Assembly: GCF_037975245.1 (NCBI RefSeq)
Contig: NC_092570.1
Span: 16,409,418 to 16,473,417 of the forward strand
Source: Apostichopus japonicus
Taxonomy: Eukaryota > Echinodermata > Holothuroidea > Aspidochirotida > Stichopodidae
Length of the DNA: 64,000 nt
Direction of reading: 5' to 3'
Shown here one piece after another: positions 9,441 through 21,496 of the stretch. Numbering within the stretch: the first letter of the stretch is position 1; each line of letters starts with the position of its first letter. The notes beneath the pieces are model-generated. The model was not told where the DNA came from. It did not search any database and saw only the letters and a program-made list of their open reading frames with translations. A program made the position numbers and the translations under genes.

Positions 9441-11700
9441 AGCTGTTCATTACAAGAAAGGGGGAAATAGGTGCAGGAAACTTTATAACCTGTCTGTCCT
9501 TGACTTTTCTGAAACATGGCTCAATGACAATTGATATCTGCAGGAAATGTCCTTGAATAATTATAAGCATTTATTGAAAGTTATTGTAAGACAAGAAGAA
9601 GCAAAGGTAAAGGATTTTTGTTTGAGTAACGAGTTTCAGTATACCTTTCTTAGAGACCTTTCTTATTTAAACATCGATATTGAATGCATTTGTTATAGAG
9701 TTGTGTCTTCCTATATTGAAGCACGAAGTCGTAGTGGGAGTGGTGTAGCGTCCTACTGACGGCAACACTGCCAGATTCCATGATAACCTGTATGCTGTTC
9801 TTAGTAAGATTTCATTAGAAGGTTAGTATTTTTATGTAAATGGTGATTTTAATATAGACCTCTGTAAGTCAAACTCATCTCAGAATGTTCATAGTATCGT
9901 TGCTTGTGGGTTTAGTCCAACCGTCAACAAGAGTGACAAGCAGTACAGCTAAATAATCACCAAATGTCAACAAAATTGATTCCAAAACTCATATTAACGT
10001 ATCTGGTACTCTAATAACGGACATTGTCGTGACCGTTTTCCCATTTTCATAAATTCATCACTTCAGACAAAAAATTGTGAGAATGAACCAATCTTTATCC
10101 GCAGTTATTCTAATTGCAACACACACCGTTTTGTACCACGCATTGAGGGCGCTGATTGGCATGAAGATTATAAAGGAAAGACACCAATCTAGCGTTTGAC
10201 ACTTTCATTCAAACCTTTCTTGCAACGTACAATGAAAGTTTCCCAATCATAAAGTTTAACAAAACATAGGAAGGAGAAAAATAATTGGATTACAAGAGAC
10301 ATCAGCTCAATCAAAACTAAAAATAAGCTCTACAATGATTATTTGAAAATACTTACACAAACAAACAAACCTACAACAATTACCGTAACAAACTGTTAAT
10401 CTTATTTTTAATCATATTTAAAGCATAGCATAGCAAAGGAAATGTACTATACTGAATTGTTTAACAGATTTAAAAATGACATCAAACGAACAAGGCAAAC
10501 TATTGATGACATTCTACACCAAGGGAGATAACAATAAAGTTATCCTGACCCGTTTATTAATGGTGATTCCATGATTTCAGATCCAAACCCTATTGCTAAC
10601 GCTTTCAATGATTTCTTCGTTAACCTTGGTTCATCACTTGCATCCAAAACTTCCACAAACTACACGCCTGAAGGAACTAATGCCAGAGTAAACGTCCAGT
10701 TCGTTCTTTCTTTCACCCATACGTAAAGACGAGCTCGCCAATGTGTCTTTCGAGTTTCTACACCCAAATAAATCTGCTGGCTAAGATGGTTTCCGGCCTT
10801 TGCTGATTCGTTAGATTATTCCGTACATTTCCGACCCATTGACCTAGGTATTTTTTAATTTGTCTTTGACAAATTATACAAGGCTATTGACAACAATAAT
10901 ATATCTAATGGGGTGTTTCTTGACCTGTCAAAGGTATTAGACAAGATGGCCATGGTATTCTTTTTACAGAAATGTGTACGCTATGGTTTAACAGGTATTT
11001 GCCTAGAATAGTTTGAAAGTATCTCTCTGAAAGGGTTATCTTTTAACAACGCGATGTCTAAGTTAAAAACTGTAAGATATTGTGTACCGCAAGGCTCAAT
11101 TCTTGGGCCGTTACTATTAATCTGTATGAATGATATTTCCTTGATCTCTAAGAAAGCACAACTAGTACTCTTTGCTCATTTTGCATATTTTCTCAGTTAC
11201 GCAAATGACCTTACCAAATTCAAAGTACTGTTGTTAATGAGCTAAGCATCTTTTCCGATTGGTTCATAGCGAACAAGTGATATCTTAACATCATTAAAAC
11301 AAACTTTTATCGTATTCAATAATCCTTATGATCACGTTTTTAATACCTCCATGAATATGTATAAGTTTGAACCAGTTGAATGTGTTACAATTCTTGCTGT
11401 TATAATTGACTCTATAAGCTTACTTGGCATGTGCACATCAGTCAGATATCTTCACAAATTGCCAAAAGAGTTGGTGTAATTGGCAGATTAAGACATTCCT
11501 AACCATAATTATTCTTCGTTCAATTTACCTCACTCTTGTGAATCCTCATCTTATGTGTTGTTCCACAGTATGGTCTTGTATACGAGCCTCTGACATTCAT
11601 TGGCTGGTTGTTTTTTCAAAAAAGGGCTATTCGCCACATTTCGTTGTCCAGACCTCGTGATCATATCTAACAAGTTATATAAGTTGCTTAATCTTTTGAA
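9440..11700 (+). mobile_element. Decayed non-LTR retrotransposon (LINE)
   Basis: Fragments in changing frames on the plus strand follow the order of a LINE ORF2. An endonuclease region shows a SETWLND-like piece (about 9505-9535) and NGDFNIDL (about 9839-9865). A reverse transcriptase region shows VPQGSILGPLL (about 11084-11115) and a degraded active site where Y/FADD is expected (YAND, near 11200). C-terminal pieces resembling LYLTLVNPHL (about 11520-11560) follow. Many stops and frameshifts make it inactive. The class resembles CR1/Jockey-type elements, but the exact clade is not determined. Confidence 0.75.
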
Positions 11701-14330
11701 ACTTTAAGATATGATCAATCTTAATATTAATAATAGTTCACAACTATTTTACCCTTCAGTATTAACTCTTACACCCCGTACTACAGGAAATTTGTGTTTG
11801 TTTAAAACAAAAAAAACTTGTCTTGTTGTTTGCTGGTTTCCCTTATATCTTGCTGACGTTAAAAGCTTGAATACTGCTGGCGCTATTCATAAATACATTG
11901 ACGGAACTTATATAGCCCTAACTATAAATTTTGCATTTACAACCAAAATATATCGAATCCCTTTGGTTTACGTGACTTCAGAAAAAAAAACAATGACAAA
12001 TCGAAGAAGACACACACGTGTTATGCAAAAGACCCAGAGGTGAAAGTGGGTAACTCAACGTAATGTCCTTTTAGCTAGATGAGGAGGATATAACCAGACA
12101 TGTGGCCGTGACCCCGGTTAAACTTCTGTGCCCCCATCTGTGCCATCATCAATATGTGCACAAACGTCACACGTTACGTGACATGAGTGTTATGCCACCC
12201 TTAAATGTTTGGTGCTCTAGCTCCTTAAATTGTGGGATGGCACTGTGTCGTGTCATGATGTGAAATGACCAGGCTGGTTGGGCGAAATGACTAGGCTGGT
12301 TGGGCGAAATGGCAGTTGGGCGAAATGGTTGTTGGGCGAAGTGACCAGAAAGCGATCATGGTAGGCGTAATGGAAGGCAAGCGATTAATTCATAACAAAT
12401 GTTTAGGAAAAATGCAACTAATTGTACCGCAAGGTCGTGGTTGCCATCTACAATGTATATAAACCGGCATTGTCCTAAGTGTTATCTCGTGTTATGGTTG
12501 AATGAATATTAGAAGGAACTTGCCGGTTGCGTTTCACAGTACCTGTTATGTTAATTTCTCTATTAAGCAAAGTTCCTAGTATACCAATATGCTATACATA
12601 CTTGCCTGTAAAAATTGCCTTCGACATAAACTGATCGATGACCTCTTGAGAAAACGAGTACTTACAAACGTCAATAAATGAATACAACATGGAGTCATAG
12701 TAATGAGCTATTGGCTTATATTTGTAACAATCCATGTGCATTTTTTTTTGTAAGACTCAGTCTTCGGCCCCATTAAATGATGTACCTTCTAGAGCAATAA
12801 TATGTTGTACTTTACATTACAAGTAAACTCAAACGCTATTGTAATAACAAGCTAAACTTAATAACAAACAAATAACGAAGGAAAATAACAAGATGCTAAA
12901 AAGAGAATAGATTGATTGGACTGTATAATGGTTTTGGACAATTAGTCTTTAAAAAAAAACAAAAAACAAAAAAAAAACAGATTAGTTCAAACTTGTTTCA
13001 ACTCTGTTGATTACATTTGACAATACTAATTATTTATTTGGTTTTGACAGTTTGGATTTTTTATGAGTTTTGATTAGCGTCTCTAAGTATATATTCTAGA
13101 AAGTCAAACAGTTGTCGTATATATTCATATAAATTTCAGCACGTACGTTATCTATACGTTCTCAAGATCTTTACTTTATTCAAATCTCTACATGATAACT
13201 CATTGGCTGTGTTGTGAAAAGTCAGAACTGGCATGGACGCCAATTTGGCACGGTAAAATCGAAGGCAATAGAAAATGTAAAAACATTGAACCTGTGCGAG
13301 ATGAGTAAGGGGAATGTTGCAATGAGCAAAAATATACAGCAGCGGTTCAAGATATCACCTTTCTGTGAACACTGCCATGCAATTGTTAAAAAAATCTTTT
13401 GAAAATTTGTAAACACCAAAATTGTCAGGTAATTATTTATACAACCAAATATTTCTAAAATTGTTCAAAAAGGTTTCGTAAAATTTGAAAAAATTCAGCC
13501 TAACTATGGCGTAAGTGGTTTGTAAATATATACACGCTTTAACCATCGTTAAAGTTTAGCGTAACCAAAACACTAACCCAGATTTAATTTGACCCGTTTT
13601 TTACAGACGTCTGTGACAGGAACGTCAACACGCTTAAAACATACTTAAAGCCAGGCGCTTGTGAACGACCAAAACAACTGTGTCAAAGAGTATAGTATAC
13701 AATGAAGTTGTGAGAATAATGTCAAAGCTGCAAAAGATTTGTCATATATAACAGCTAAATCTACTTTAGGTCAATGTTACATGTTTAGCATGAAAAGTTT
13801 TCGTCAGTGAAAACTATGAATATACAAGACTTTATGAACCGTATCTAGGGCATAGTTACCTCAATGAACAATCAGGCAAACAAATGCAAGTGTACAATGA
13901 TTTTTTGTGGAAAGTGTGACACGACTAAGTTAAGTAGCTATATAATATTGTCAGGTTTGCGTTAGGCGTGGATAGGGAACAGGACGCCTTTCGAAGCTTT
14001 TCAAAAATGAACGTATACATTCCCAAGTCAAACAAGATCGCATATGAATATACACGGTCAGCAAGTGATATTAACTATCACCACACAATTAATATAACCT
14101 CAAAACTGATATGGTTAACAATACAAGTGATAATAATAATACGAAGAATGAAATTTATAACGACTCACTACTTAGAAACATATATCTGCTCAAGGCGATG
14201 TACATTTAACAAACGAACAATGTTTGCAAAAATGAGTCTTTAAGCTTTTCATCGAAAGATACTGATGTCAAAAGCTTAGAAAGTGTAGGCAAATTGAAGA
14301 ATCCCAAAACGGGAGAAGTTGTTACAGTTG
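11701..14330. other. Intergenic, no supported gene
   Basis: Plus-strand frames at 11711-12043 and 13968-14243 and the rest show no recognisable domain. There is an A-rich run at about 12950-12982 and one short tandem repeat (12262-12350, listed separately). The right end is the 3' flank of the receptor gene ending at 14331. Confidence 0.5.
12262..12350. repeat. Short tandem repeat of a TTGGGCGAAATG motif
   Basis: About five degenerate copies of GGTTGGGCGAAATGACCAGG-like units, of unequal length. It could be an element terminus or a small minisatellite. No function is seen. Confidence 0.65.
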
Positions 14331-15815
14331 CTAGTTGTCTACCTCAGCGTACACGTCGTTCATATCATCACCACAAACCGTTGTTGGTCTACTCCCAGGG
14401 AGAGTGCTCTTCCGTTTAGATTTGTCTATTTTAGCGTAGAGCCTACTTATGTCCTCCTCACCGTCATTATTATCAAGTGCGGATCCTTGATTTCTTCTTT
14501 CATATGGTGTGAGTTGAAAATCACTCGCAACGAAATGAACTTTCCCACTATCATCGTCACGACTTCTTTTCGCACTTCCAGTCTTAGTAACATCTGGTAA
14601 TTTAGTACTTTCTAATTCTCCATAAGTCTCGTCAGGAACAGATGTTACTACTGCGTTCATGATGTTCATGGGTGGAGAATCGTATGTGTGGCTATCATCA
14701 GTAATACCGTTACAGTTGTCATCGCTTACGACACTAGGACTACTATGTATGAAAGCGTTGTTGTAGTGTGGCGTATTGCGATTAGCTTCGTTATCCTCAT
14801 TGTAGGTGTTATTCTTCGTCATATTTTCACCTCTTGCTTTCTGGTCTCGCTTGTTTCTGGCTCCGCACAAAATGAAAACAGTTAAAATGACAATGACAAC
14901 GGTAAGGAGAGTAACTAAACTGCCGGAAATTACGATTACGGTGTAAGATATATTATTGGTATTCTGGTGAACAGAATTATCCGGCATATTAATTTTGCTG
15001 TTGGTGTCTTCCATTTCAGTTGCCTTCGATGTCATTGGATCCAAGAAGATTCCTTCCTTTGACGTTGGTTCTGTAGTTGGAGGTAAGCAAATTTCCGTTG
15101 ACGTCACAGTTTCCATCGAGTTAATAATGATATCAGTAGATGATTCACTCTGTGGTCCAATCTTACATCGATCTGTCGATGCCGATCCACTGAAACAAAC
15201 ATATCTAGTATTAGGATCAGTAGATGATGTGTAATGTATTATAACTCTTTTGATCGTCTTTCCTTTATGGATCACCATTTCATCGAGTGGTAAAAGATGA
15301 GCTGTATTTCCACTACCATTTACTGTGGATGTCCAAGAACACATATCCATCTCCCTACAGTAACATGACAACAATATCCAATCACCAGGTTTGTAGGGCT
15401 CCCCAACGGTACCATTACGAACACATTGAGGACTAGTATCATATTTAACATTAAGATTGAGAGTCGCTACCTCGGTTAGCTCTCTTCCATCCATAGATGT
15501 ATATCTTACGTTACATTTGTACATACCACCATCGCTGATCACCACAGTATTGATTCTGTACTCGACCAAAATCGTGTTTATTTCTTCAATTACGGTATTT
15601 CCATTTTGATCCATAATCGTCACTGTTTCAACATTTAAATTGCCAGTATAAGAACACCGCAAAGTAATATCCGTCTCACCAACGAAAACCACTTCGTTAT
15701 ACTCGCCATCCATTAATTCGAACAATACTTGTGCTTTTCCCAACGAGGTAATGAAAATGTATATCACTATCATATCAAAGAAAATTGTTTTCCTAAATCC
15801 TTCAAATTGATACAT
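14331..15815 (-). CDS. Ig-domain transmembrane receptor, tail type with L-Y-A-K-I
   Basis: 494 aa if translation begins at the ATG at 15815 (MYQFEGF); an upstream in-frame extension begins only with GTG. A at -3 gives good start context. Signal peptide 1-29. Ig domain 1 with Cys54 and D-G-G-M-Y-K-C ending at Cys101. Domain 2 with Cys131, 151, 153, 159, Trp161, Cys207, 217 and glycosylation site N-G-T at 134. Stalk, then transmembrane helix about 291-317. Tail tyrosines: H-T-Y-D-S-P, E-T-Y-G-E-L, R-L-Y-A-K-I (Tyr460) and D-V-Y-A-E-V (Tyr489). These are YxxI/L/V SH2-type sites that do not strictly match ITIM at -2. The domain 2 loop (GSGNTAHLLPL) matches the split gene at 58873-59733, not its nearest neighbour. 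It lies downstream of a TATA-like box at the conserved distance. Confidence 0.82.
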   Translation of the reverse strand: MYQFEGFRKTIFFDMIVIYIFITSLGKAQVLFELMDGEYNEVVFVGETDITLRCSYTGNLNVETVTIMDQNGNTVIEEINTILVEYRINTVVISDGGMYKCNVRYTSMDGRELTEVATLNLNVKYDTSPQCVRNGTVGEPYKPGDWILLSCYCREMDMCSWTSTVNGSGNTAHLLPLDEMVIHKGKTIKRVIIHYTSSTDPNTRYVCFSGSASTDRCKIGPQSESSTDIIINSMETVTSTEICLPPTTEPTSKEGIFLDPMTSKATEMEDTNSKINMPDNSVHQNTNNISYTVIVISGSLVTLLTVVIVILTVFILCGARNKRDQKARGENMTKNNTYNEDNEANRNTPHYNNAFIHSSPSVVSDDNCNGITDDSHTYDSPPMNIMNAVVTSVPDETYGELESTKLPDVTKTGSAKRSRDDDSGKVHFVASDFQLTPYERRNQGSALDNNDGEEDISRLYAKIDKSKRKSTLPGSRPTTVCGDDMNDVYAEVDN

Positions 15816-16130
15816 CTTTCTCCTTTCCACTACCCCTTTCAAGAGGAAATATAGTTTCCAAAACTTCTTCACTTTGTGTCTTCTATAGTTTGTTTAATCC
15901 CATGGGCAGTCGTGCTGACATATACAACCGTCACTTAGTGTTTGGCGAATGCACTTGTACAATGTGTATAGGACTAAACGAGTCGAACGCCGTTTGCTTT
16001 ATGTTCTTCTTGCCATGTCGAGTTGTATGTAGGAAGTGCTGCAGTGATTGCAGCCACTCTGCTCAGTAGGCATGAAGATTGGTGTAACACGTCAATCCTC
16101 ACACAATAGGCATTTCTTTTTTATATACTA
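15816..16130 (-). promoter_or_regulatory. Conserved receptor upstream region with TATA-like box
   Basis: About 300 bp upstream of this ATG are highly similar to the regions before the genes at 25205, 32848, 41680 and 58873. A TATAAAAAAG match on the minus strand lies at about 16117-16127, about 305 bp before the ATG. It is conserved in position and sequence before 26638 and 59733 but altered before 34257 and 43077. Also conserved is AGGAAGTGC (an ETS-like GGAAGT core). Transcription start is inferred, not shown. Confidence 0.55.
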
Positions 16131-16238
16131 TTTCGTAATATGGTGTATGATGTCAAGTGAAGTGTAAAATGTACTCGTTTATACGAACCCCAGCTTTCCC
16201 GTTAGGCCATCAAAGATATCATTGATAAAATATTGTTC

Positions 16239-18900
16239 TTCGATTGTCAGATTTTTGCCCGACGTGACAATCGCTAAGGCGGATTTGAAAATGGTTTCTT
16301 TTTTATTCCGACTCTTGAAAGTACTCATAGATATTGAGCAATAAGTTGTTTAATGAGAGTGGCAGTAAAAAATATTGTTCCAAAAGTCGAATATTGGCGA
16401 CGACTATTCGACATTCTAGGATTACAAAATTTTAAACATTATGTAGACAAACAATTACGTCAAATTAAGAAATGAAGCATATAAATTTAGATTCCGTCTC
16501 TTGAAAGTACTCAAAGATATTGAGCAATAAGTTGTTAAATGACAGTGGTAGTAATAGTATGTTCGCAAATTCGAATATAAGTGACGACTATTCGACATTC
16601 TAGCTTTGAATAAATATTATGTAGACAAACAGTTACGTCAAATTAAGAAATGAAAGTACATATCAATATATTGAAACAAGTTTTACTTAAGCCACGGTGT
16701 TTTTATCTGAATAATAAACCCTCCAGACCCGATAACTATTTAAACAAATTCTTCTGTAATCAATATTTTTTCCACGAACTCCTTTAGTCTAGTCGAAACA
16801 CTTTCCTTCAAATTCATCAGCTTGTATATTTCATATGAAACGAGCAACAATTTGTAAAAGAAATCAAAATAATATCTTTGAGGTCTACAATGAACATTGT
16901 CAAATCCTATATAGAAATGTTTACATAATATGTGCACAAATGTCATTTTCAGTATATATCTTAGGGTAGGAAGTGCAGCCGCATTTTATTTTCCTCTGCT
17001 CGTTAATATAAGTCTCATTGCAAAGTAAGTGATAATATACTTAAGATTTTACTTATCCCCGGTTAGTGCTTTCCATGAGTAATTGTAAGCAACGACCAAA
17101 CAAAAGTAGTTTGCTATATAGACTTATGTACAGCGGACAAAATCAGGTAATAACTTTAAATCTACAAGGGACCAAATGTTAAAGAAGAGGTAGAATAATC
17201 CAGTTCCATGTTTTGTTTATGATACGTCTTGTTTTATTAATGCGTGGATGTTCATCGGCAATGTTCTGAATGAATACAACAATTTGTACATGTCTACAGA
17301 GTGTTTCTTCTGAAATGTATATATGATGAAAGTGTGTTATAGTGATGATAAGACTGCATGAAATTCATTGGAATATAAAATGTTTGCTGAGCCTTCTGTC
17401 GATTTGATTTTGATTTTCAGAACCATAGAATGGGAATATGGTGGTGGAATTTTCCGCTATAATAATGGTATTGCCGTCACATTGATAAATTACCATACTA
17501 CTTTTAATTACTGCATGATCGTTAATGTTTATACAACCCAACTAGTATCTAGTTGTCTTGGTTTTGCTATACCGATCAACAAAAATTATACAATCTGTGA
17601 ACTTGCTATTTTGATGAAAGGTATTTCATATTAAGCATTATTAATAAATCTAAACAGAACATAAAATAAGCTTAATGCATTGTTCCACCGTTTTTTTCAG
17701 AATACAGATCAACAATATAAAGGATTACAAATAGTATCTTTTAATTGTAAAAAAAAAGTTGTTTCAATCGATTCGATGCTTATGTGATTATAATTGTAAG
17801 AGAAATATAAGAAGAGAAATCTATAAATATTGATTTATTAAAAACAAAACCTTTATTTATACCGAACCCGTAAATACGTTTATCTCGTTTATGTCTCTTT
17901 ATATTAATAACCATTCTTATGTAGAAGCGCAGGTTATATCAAAGACGAATGGCTTAATTCTTATCCTTAACCTTTGGAAATAATGAAACATTTTGAATAT
18001 TTCGTGTTTGCTTTGTAAAGTATTAATCTAGTATACTTCTATTAATAAATGTATAATGGGATGATCTACCTGCATGCCACTGTAAATATGTTTTTTCTGG
18101 GATGAATAAAGCTTTCTAGATAACAAGAACTGTCTTGAAACCATACTGATTTATAAAGGTCTTCAGTACCCCCCCCCCCCCACACACACACACAAGTATG
18201 GATGACATATTACTTAAAATCGCTTCAAATGTGCCTTTTGAACCATCTTTGCAAGGTATACTTACAAGTCAAACACATGGACAGTTTGTGTATATAAATA
18301 TATATATATATATAATATATATATATATATATACATACATATATATATATATATATAGCAGTAATAGCAGTGTAGTTCTCAATTGGTGCAGAGTTAAAAT
18401 GATATATGTGTAAACCCGCTATTCCATTGCGTTGTAACTCGGAGCTTCACGCACACAGTGAGTTCTTTCACTGCGGCGATCATCAGGCAACTGAATCTTG
18501 CAATGACGCTTATTTCCTTATTGGGATATCGAAGGATTGTGAGGTGAAACATGGATATGTTAATTAAGGTCAATAAAGACAATGTGTAAATTAGTAGCAC
18601 AACGGTACTTTATTAGGCTTTAGTCGGGATACTCCCTAATAAATACAAACTAAATAAACTACACACTAATAAGTAATATTTGTTTTGCGTTGTTTGCTTT
18701 TTATTTAATTCCTCTGTACAATGTGTTTTCTATCTGATTTGATTTGTGAAACTGTTCGACAAACCCCTGTTTTTTTTTTTTTTTTAATTATACTCCCCTC
18801 TCCTTCATTGCCATCTTCAAATTATTTCGTTATTTCTGCACTTGTACTATTTAATGTTGTAGGAGAACCTAAACGAAACGACACGAATGAACACGGTGGT
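16239..18900. repeat. Inverted copy of the B and C blocks inside the A block
   Basis: 16239-18290 is the reverse complement of the B block seen at 38143-40280 and 62687-64000, including the stretch at 16740-16946. It is followed by a (TA)n tract (18292-18357) and the inverted C block (18360-18890; compare 23280-23590, 52260-52580, 62100-62400). The left junction falls right after TTGTTCTTCG and the right junction just before TGAAATTCC. In sister units those two pieces are separated only by GGCATGCACCGA. The frames at 17368-17634 (+) and 18394-18600 (-) recur in the other B and C copies but are not supported as genes. Confidence 0.82.
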
Positions 18901-19611
18901 TTTAGTGAAATTCCTTGGGGGGGGGGGGGGGTGGCTTATGCACTCTATAATGATGTATTTTTTATGTGAGAAGTAATGTGTTGCAAAATTTCCCGCGCCG
19001 TTTTCAACTTCGTTGCCTAAATTTACATAAAGGATTAATATAGGCCTCCTGTTATGTTGACGGAATGTGTATAGCAATCCAGCTCAGACTTGACATTTGA
19101 GCAAAATTTAACTCATTATGCATCCCATCTCCATCCCTTCATCCGCCGCCCATCCCAGCCCCTCCCCCTTTCCGATACTCACCTTCATGTTATTGATCTT
19201 CGCAAAATTGGTGTTGTACCGAGCTTAGCAATGAATACGAAGACTATTCACTCCGTTGGCGAGCCGAATACGCCTTTTTTTCCTCTGGTTGTATGTTGGT
19301 AAATAGGAATATCAGAATGATAAAATTGAACAAAAATATGCTCTCAACAGACAGTAACCAGAACAAGAACTAAAAAGACTTCTGTATATAAAGCGAACTG
19401 CATACATTTCAGAATAATTGCTTACAGTCAATGTCAGACAACGTTGACAACGACAACGTAGACACATCTTTAGAAAGTCAGACGTAGGGTGATGGATGCC
19501 TCCATACACAGATGTAACGTACAACCGAAAACAATAGTCAGTGAAAATACACTCTGGATTTAATGGCTTACTTATTAAAGTGCATTACATTACTATATCT
19601 GTGGTGTATGG
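18900..19611. repeat. A block of the duplicated unit (first part)
   Basis: G-run, then sequence shared with 27060-27850, 35460-35731 plus 36614-37000, 50492-51195 and 60170-61044. No gene is supported. Differences between copies are small indels plus the element insertions listed separately. Confidence 0.75.
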
Positions 19612-19739
19612 TACGCCAAAACCGACAAAAATGCACACAAACAAATATGTAAACCTAAGTCATTATATGAATTCAAAGTTATTGCCGCATGATGACCAAG
19701 AACAAATTAAGTCCATATGTGGCACTAATAGCACCTCCT

Positions 19740-21258
19740 GATTTATTAAAGTGATGCCCCGTAAGTCGAATTAACGATTAACAACCAGCATAACAATGTA
19801 CATGTGCAATTATAAAGTAATACTGAACGATAATGAATAATTATAAAGGAAACGTCTTTGAAAGGCTGTCATTCATAAAAGATGAACCATAATACCATTT
19901 TAACTAATGTTTGGCAATATTGCGGCCACAAAACTTTTGAAAGGTCTCAATATACAAACAATTACTAGTTGGCTTCATCATATCATTTCCCTACAGCTTC
20001 TGGTTCCCATAGCAACCATTCTGGGGACAAACATGTACGTATGGTATACAGTCATACGATAACATAGTAGGCCTTGTATTGAACACGTACGGTACGTACC
20101 GTACCTACGTACGTACGTACACTCACTTGAACGTACACACTTCACAGTGCTTGGCACTGCGGTCGTTTAACTTTAAATTTATAACACTATGAGCAACATA
20201 ACGGCCCTGCGAACATTTAATTACGGACAGATACTGGATATATTTAAACTCAAGGCATCCACAACTGCTTGGTGTTTTAAAACGGATATAACTATGAATT
20301 TTGGAAGTACCTGTAAACATTCACAGGACTTTGGAACGAACATTTGGAAAACAGTTTGGACATGTTAGACGTTCAGCCCTAACAGCAGCAGTAATGTTAA
20401 TGTCATTGTTGGAGGCAACAGCTGTGCAGCCTACACTTTGGCCTAGACTCGAGTGCGGATCCATGTTTTCGCGTCCTTTACCTCTGATGGCATCTTGCAA
20501 GACTTTTGAACAAGATCGTTTCTGTGAATTAGATGCATCTTGGCAGTAACTTTTTATACTGCTCTCGTTTCTGTGTCCACTCATGGCCATAATGACCCGT
20601 GTCTCGATGCCAGCATTACTGAGTGTTGTAATAGTTGTTGCACGAACACAGTGGTTTGTGTATTTCTTACTCAGCTTTGCTTTTTCGGAAATCTTCACCA
20701 TCATTTTGCCAAGGGTGTTAACCCCCAGCGGCTGGTTGTCATACCATACTTGGTCTGATTCAGCAACAGATAACTTTGGCCGTTGAAAAAAGTGTTCGCA
20801 GTTTGGATTCAGCTTTTGCAAATTAATATAAAGCATCAAAGCAGACGACAAAACATGGTAACATGGTAACAATTGTATTCATCCGCCGGTAATTTTACCG
20901 TGCGTTACTCACAGGATTAACCACGGTCAGCTGACCTGAATGGGCCAATAGGATTTAGGAATCTTTACTAAGTATGAATGAATAAGGGGTTAGAGTGCAT
21001 CCAGCGATAGCATTAACACCCGGAGTGCATTAATCATGTGAGTAACGCACGCTAGACCGTTGATTAACCCCGTTCATTCATACACTACCATTTGTGTGGG
21101 GGAAAAATCATAAAACAAAACATTTTTGGTTACATATAACCAAAGATTTATTAAAGTGATGCCCCGTAATTTTACCGTGCGTTACTCACAGGATAAACCA
21201 CGGTCAGCTGACCTGAATGGACTAATAGGATTTAGGAATCTTTACTAAGTATGAATGA
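19740..21258 (-). mobile_element. Crypton-like tyrosine-recombinase element, insertion relative to paralogs
   Basis: Comparison with the sister units near 51315-51340 and 61155-61190 shows that this copy jumps from GCACCTCC (to about 19739) to ACATTATATTAATC (from about 21259). The extra 1.5 kb carries a Crypton recombinase frame. The flanking or internal sequence TTTATTAAAGTGATGCCCCG occurs twice (about 19742 and 21150), as does a block of about 85 bp (20888-20972 and 21168-21256). There are no terminal inverted repeats, as expected for Cryptons. Exact ends are uncertain because the insertion also removed about 15 bp of host sequence. Confidence 0.65.
20321..20872 (-). CDS. Crypton-type tyrosine recombinase, C-terminal catalytic part
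   Basis: 183 aa from an ATG. It resembles the DUF3504/Crypton recombinase domain also found in domesticated ZMYM and QRICH proteins: FFQRPK (29-33), WYDNQPLG (43-50), then the catalytic box with His74-x-x-Arg77, SGH with His100, and the presumed nucleophile Tyr109 in SIKSYC. These are the family's conserved H-x-x-R, H and Y positions; the first catalytic Arg would lie upstream and is absent, so this is a partial gene or the last exon. The 70 residues after the domain are low in recognisable features. It would cut and rejoin DNA through a phosphotyrosine. Activity is unlikely in this truncated form. Confidence 0.78.
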   Translation of the reverse strand: MLPCYHVLSSALMLYINLQKLNPNCEHFFQRPKLSVAESDQVWYDNQPLGVNTLGKMMVKISEKAKLSKKYTNHCVRATTITTLSNAGIETRVIMAMSGHRNESSIKSYCQDASNSQKRSCSKVLQDAIRGKGRENMDPHSSLGQSVGCTAVASNNDINITAAVRAERLTCPNCFPNVRSKVL

Positions 21259-21348
21259 ACATTATATTAATCATGCGATCCTAACACTGCCACATAAAGG
21301 AACGCCAATACCGACAATATTCGTAAGTCCTTACGTGGGGATTCGCTT

Positions 21349-21395
21349 ATCGCCACATAAGGACTAACGCATTTCGTTAGTCCTTATGTGGCGAT
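21349..21395. repeat. Perfect 21-bp hairpin
   Basis: Arms ATCGCCACATAAGGACTAAC+G and their exact reverse complement are separated by 5 bases. The same hairpin occurs at 51428-51474 and 61272-61318 with at most one mismatch in the arms. It is the centre of the TA-flanked MITE. Confidence 0.9.
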
Positions 21396-21496
21396 TCGAG
21401 TATTTAAATAAGGAATAGCGCAGTTCGTTAGTCCTGATGTTGCTATAGGCGAATATCCACATAAGGACTAACGAATATTGTCGGTTTTGGTGCGTA

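Larger units (their letters stand above)
19612..21496. mobile_element. TA-flanked palindromic MITE, interrupted by a Crypton
   Basis: Ends TACGCCAAAACCGACAA (19612) and TTGTCGGTTTTGGTGCGTA (to 21496) are inverted repeats bounded by TA. Uninterrupted copies of 375-380 bp occur at 51196-51575 and 61045-61419. In this copy a 1.5-kb insert (19740-21258) has landed inside. The interior contains a 21-bp perfect hairpin (21349-21395). It has no coding capacity. A TA target fits Tc1/mariner-type MITEs, but the family is not proved. Confidence 0.7.

Noticed and set aside
14688-15234. Plus-strand frames antisense to receptors (also 25508-26057, 33151-33428, 42158-42496, 54272-54567, 58901-59152)
   Set aside because: They mirror the conserved receptor coding sequence on the other strand; their conservation follows from the minus-strand genes.
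15816-15872. N-terminal extension of the receptor reading frame
   Set aside because: It begins with GTG, is stopped in paralogs, and adds sequence before a good ATG and signal peptide.
18394-18600. 68-aa minus-strand frame, repeated at 23340-23522 on plus
   Set aside because: The other C-block copies (about 52350 and 62180) break the frame by indels; conservation is due to segmental duplication.
21300-21480. CRISPR-like array suggested by regularly repeated CCACATAAGGACTAACG
   Set aside because: Repeats alternate in orientation, form a hairpin and belong to a TA-bounded MITE in a eukaryotic genome.
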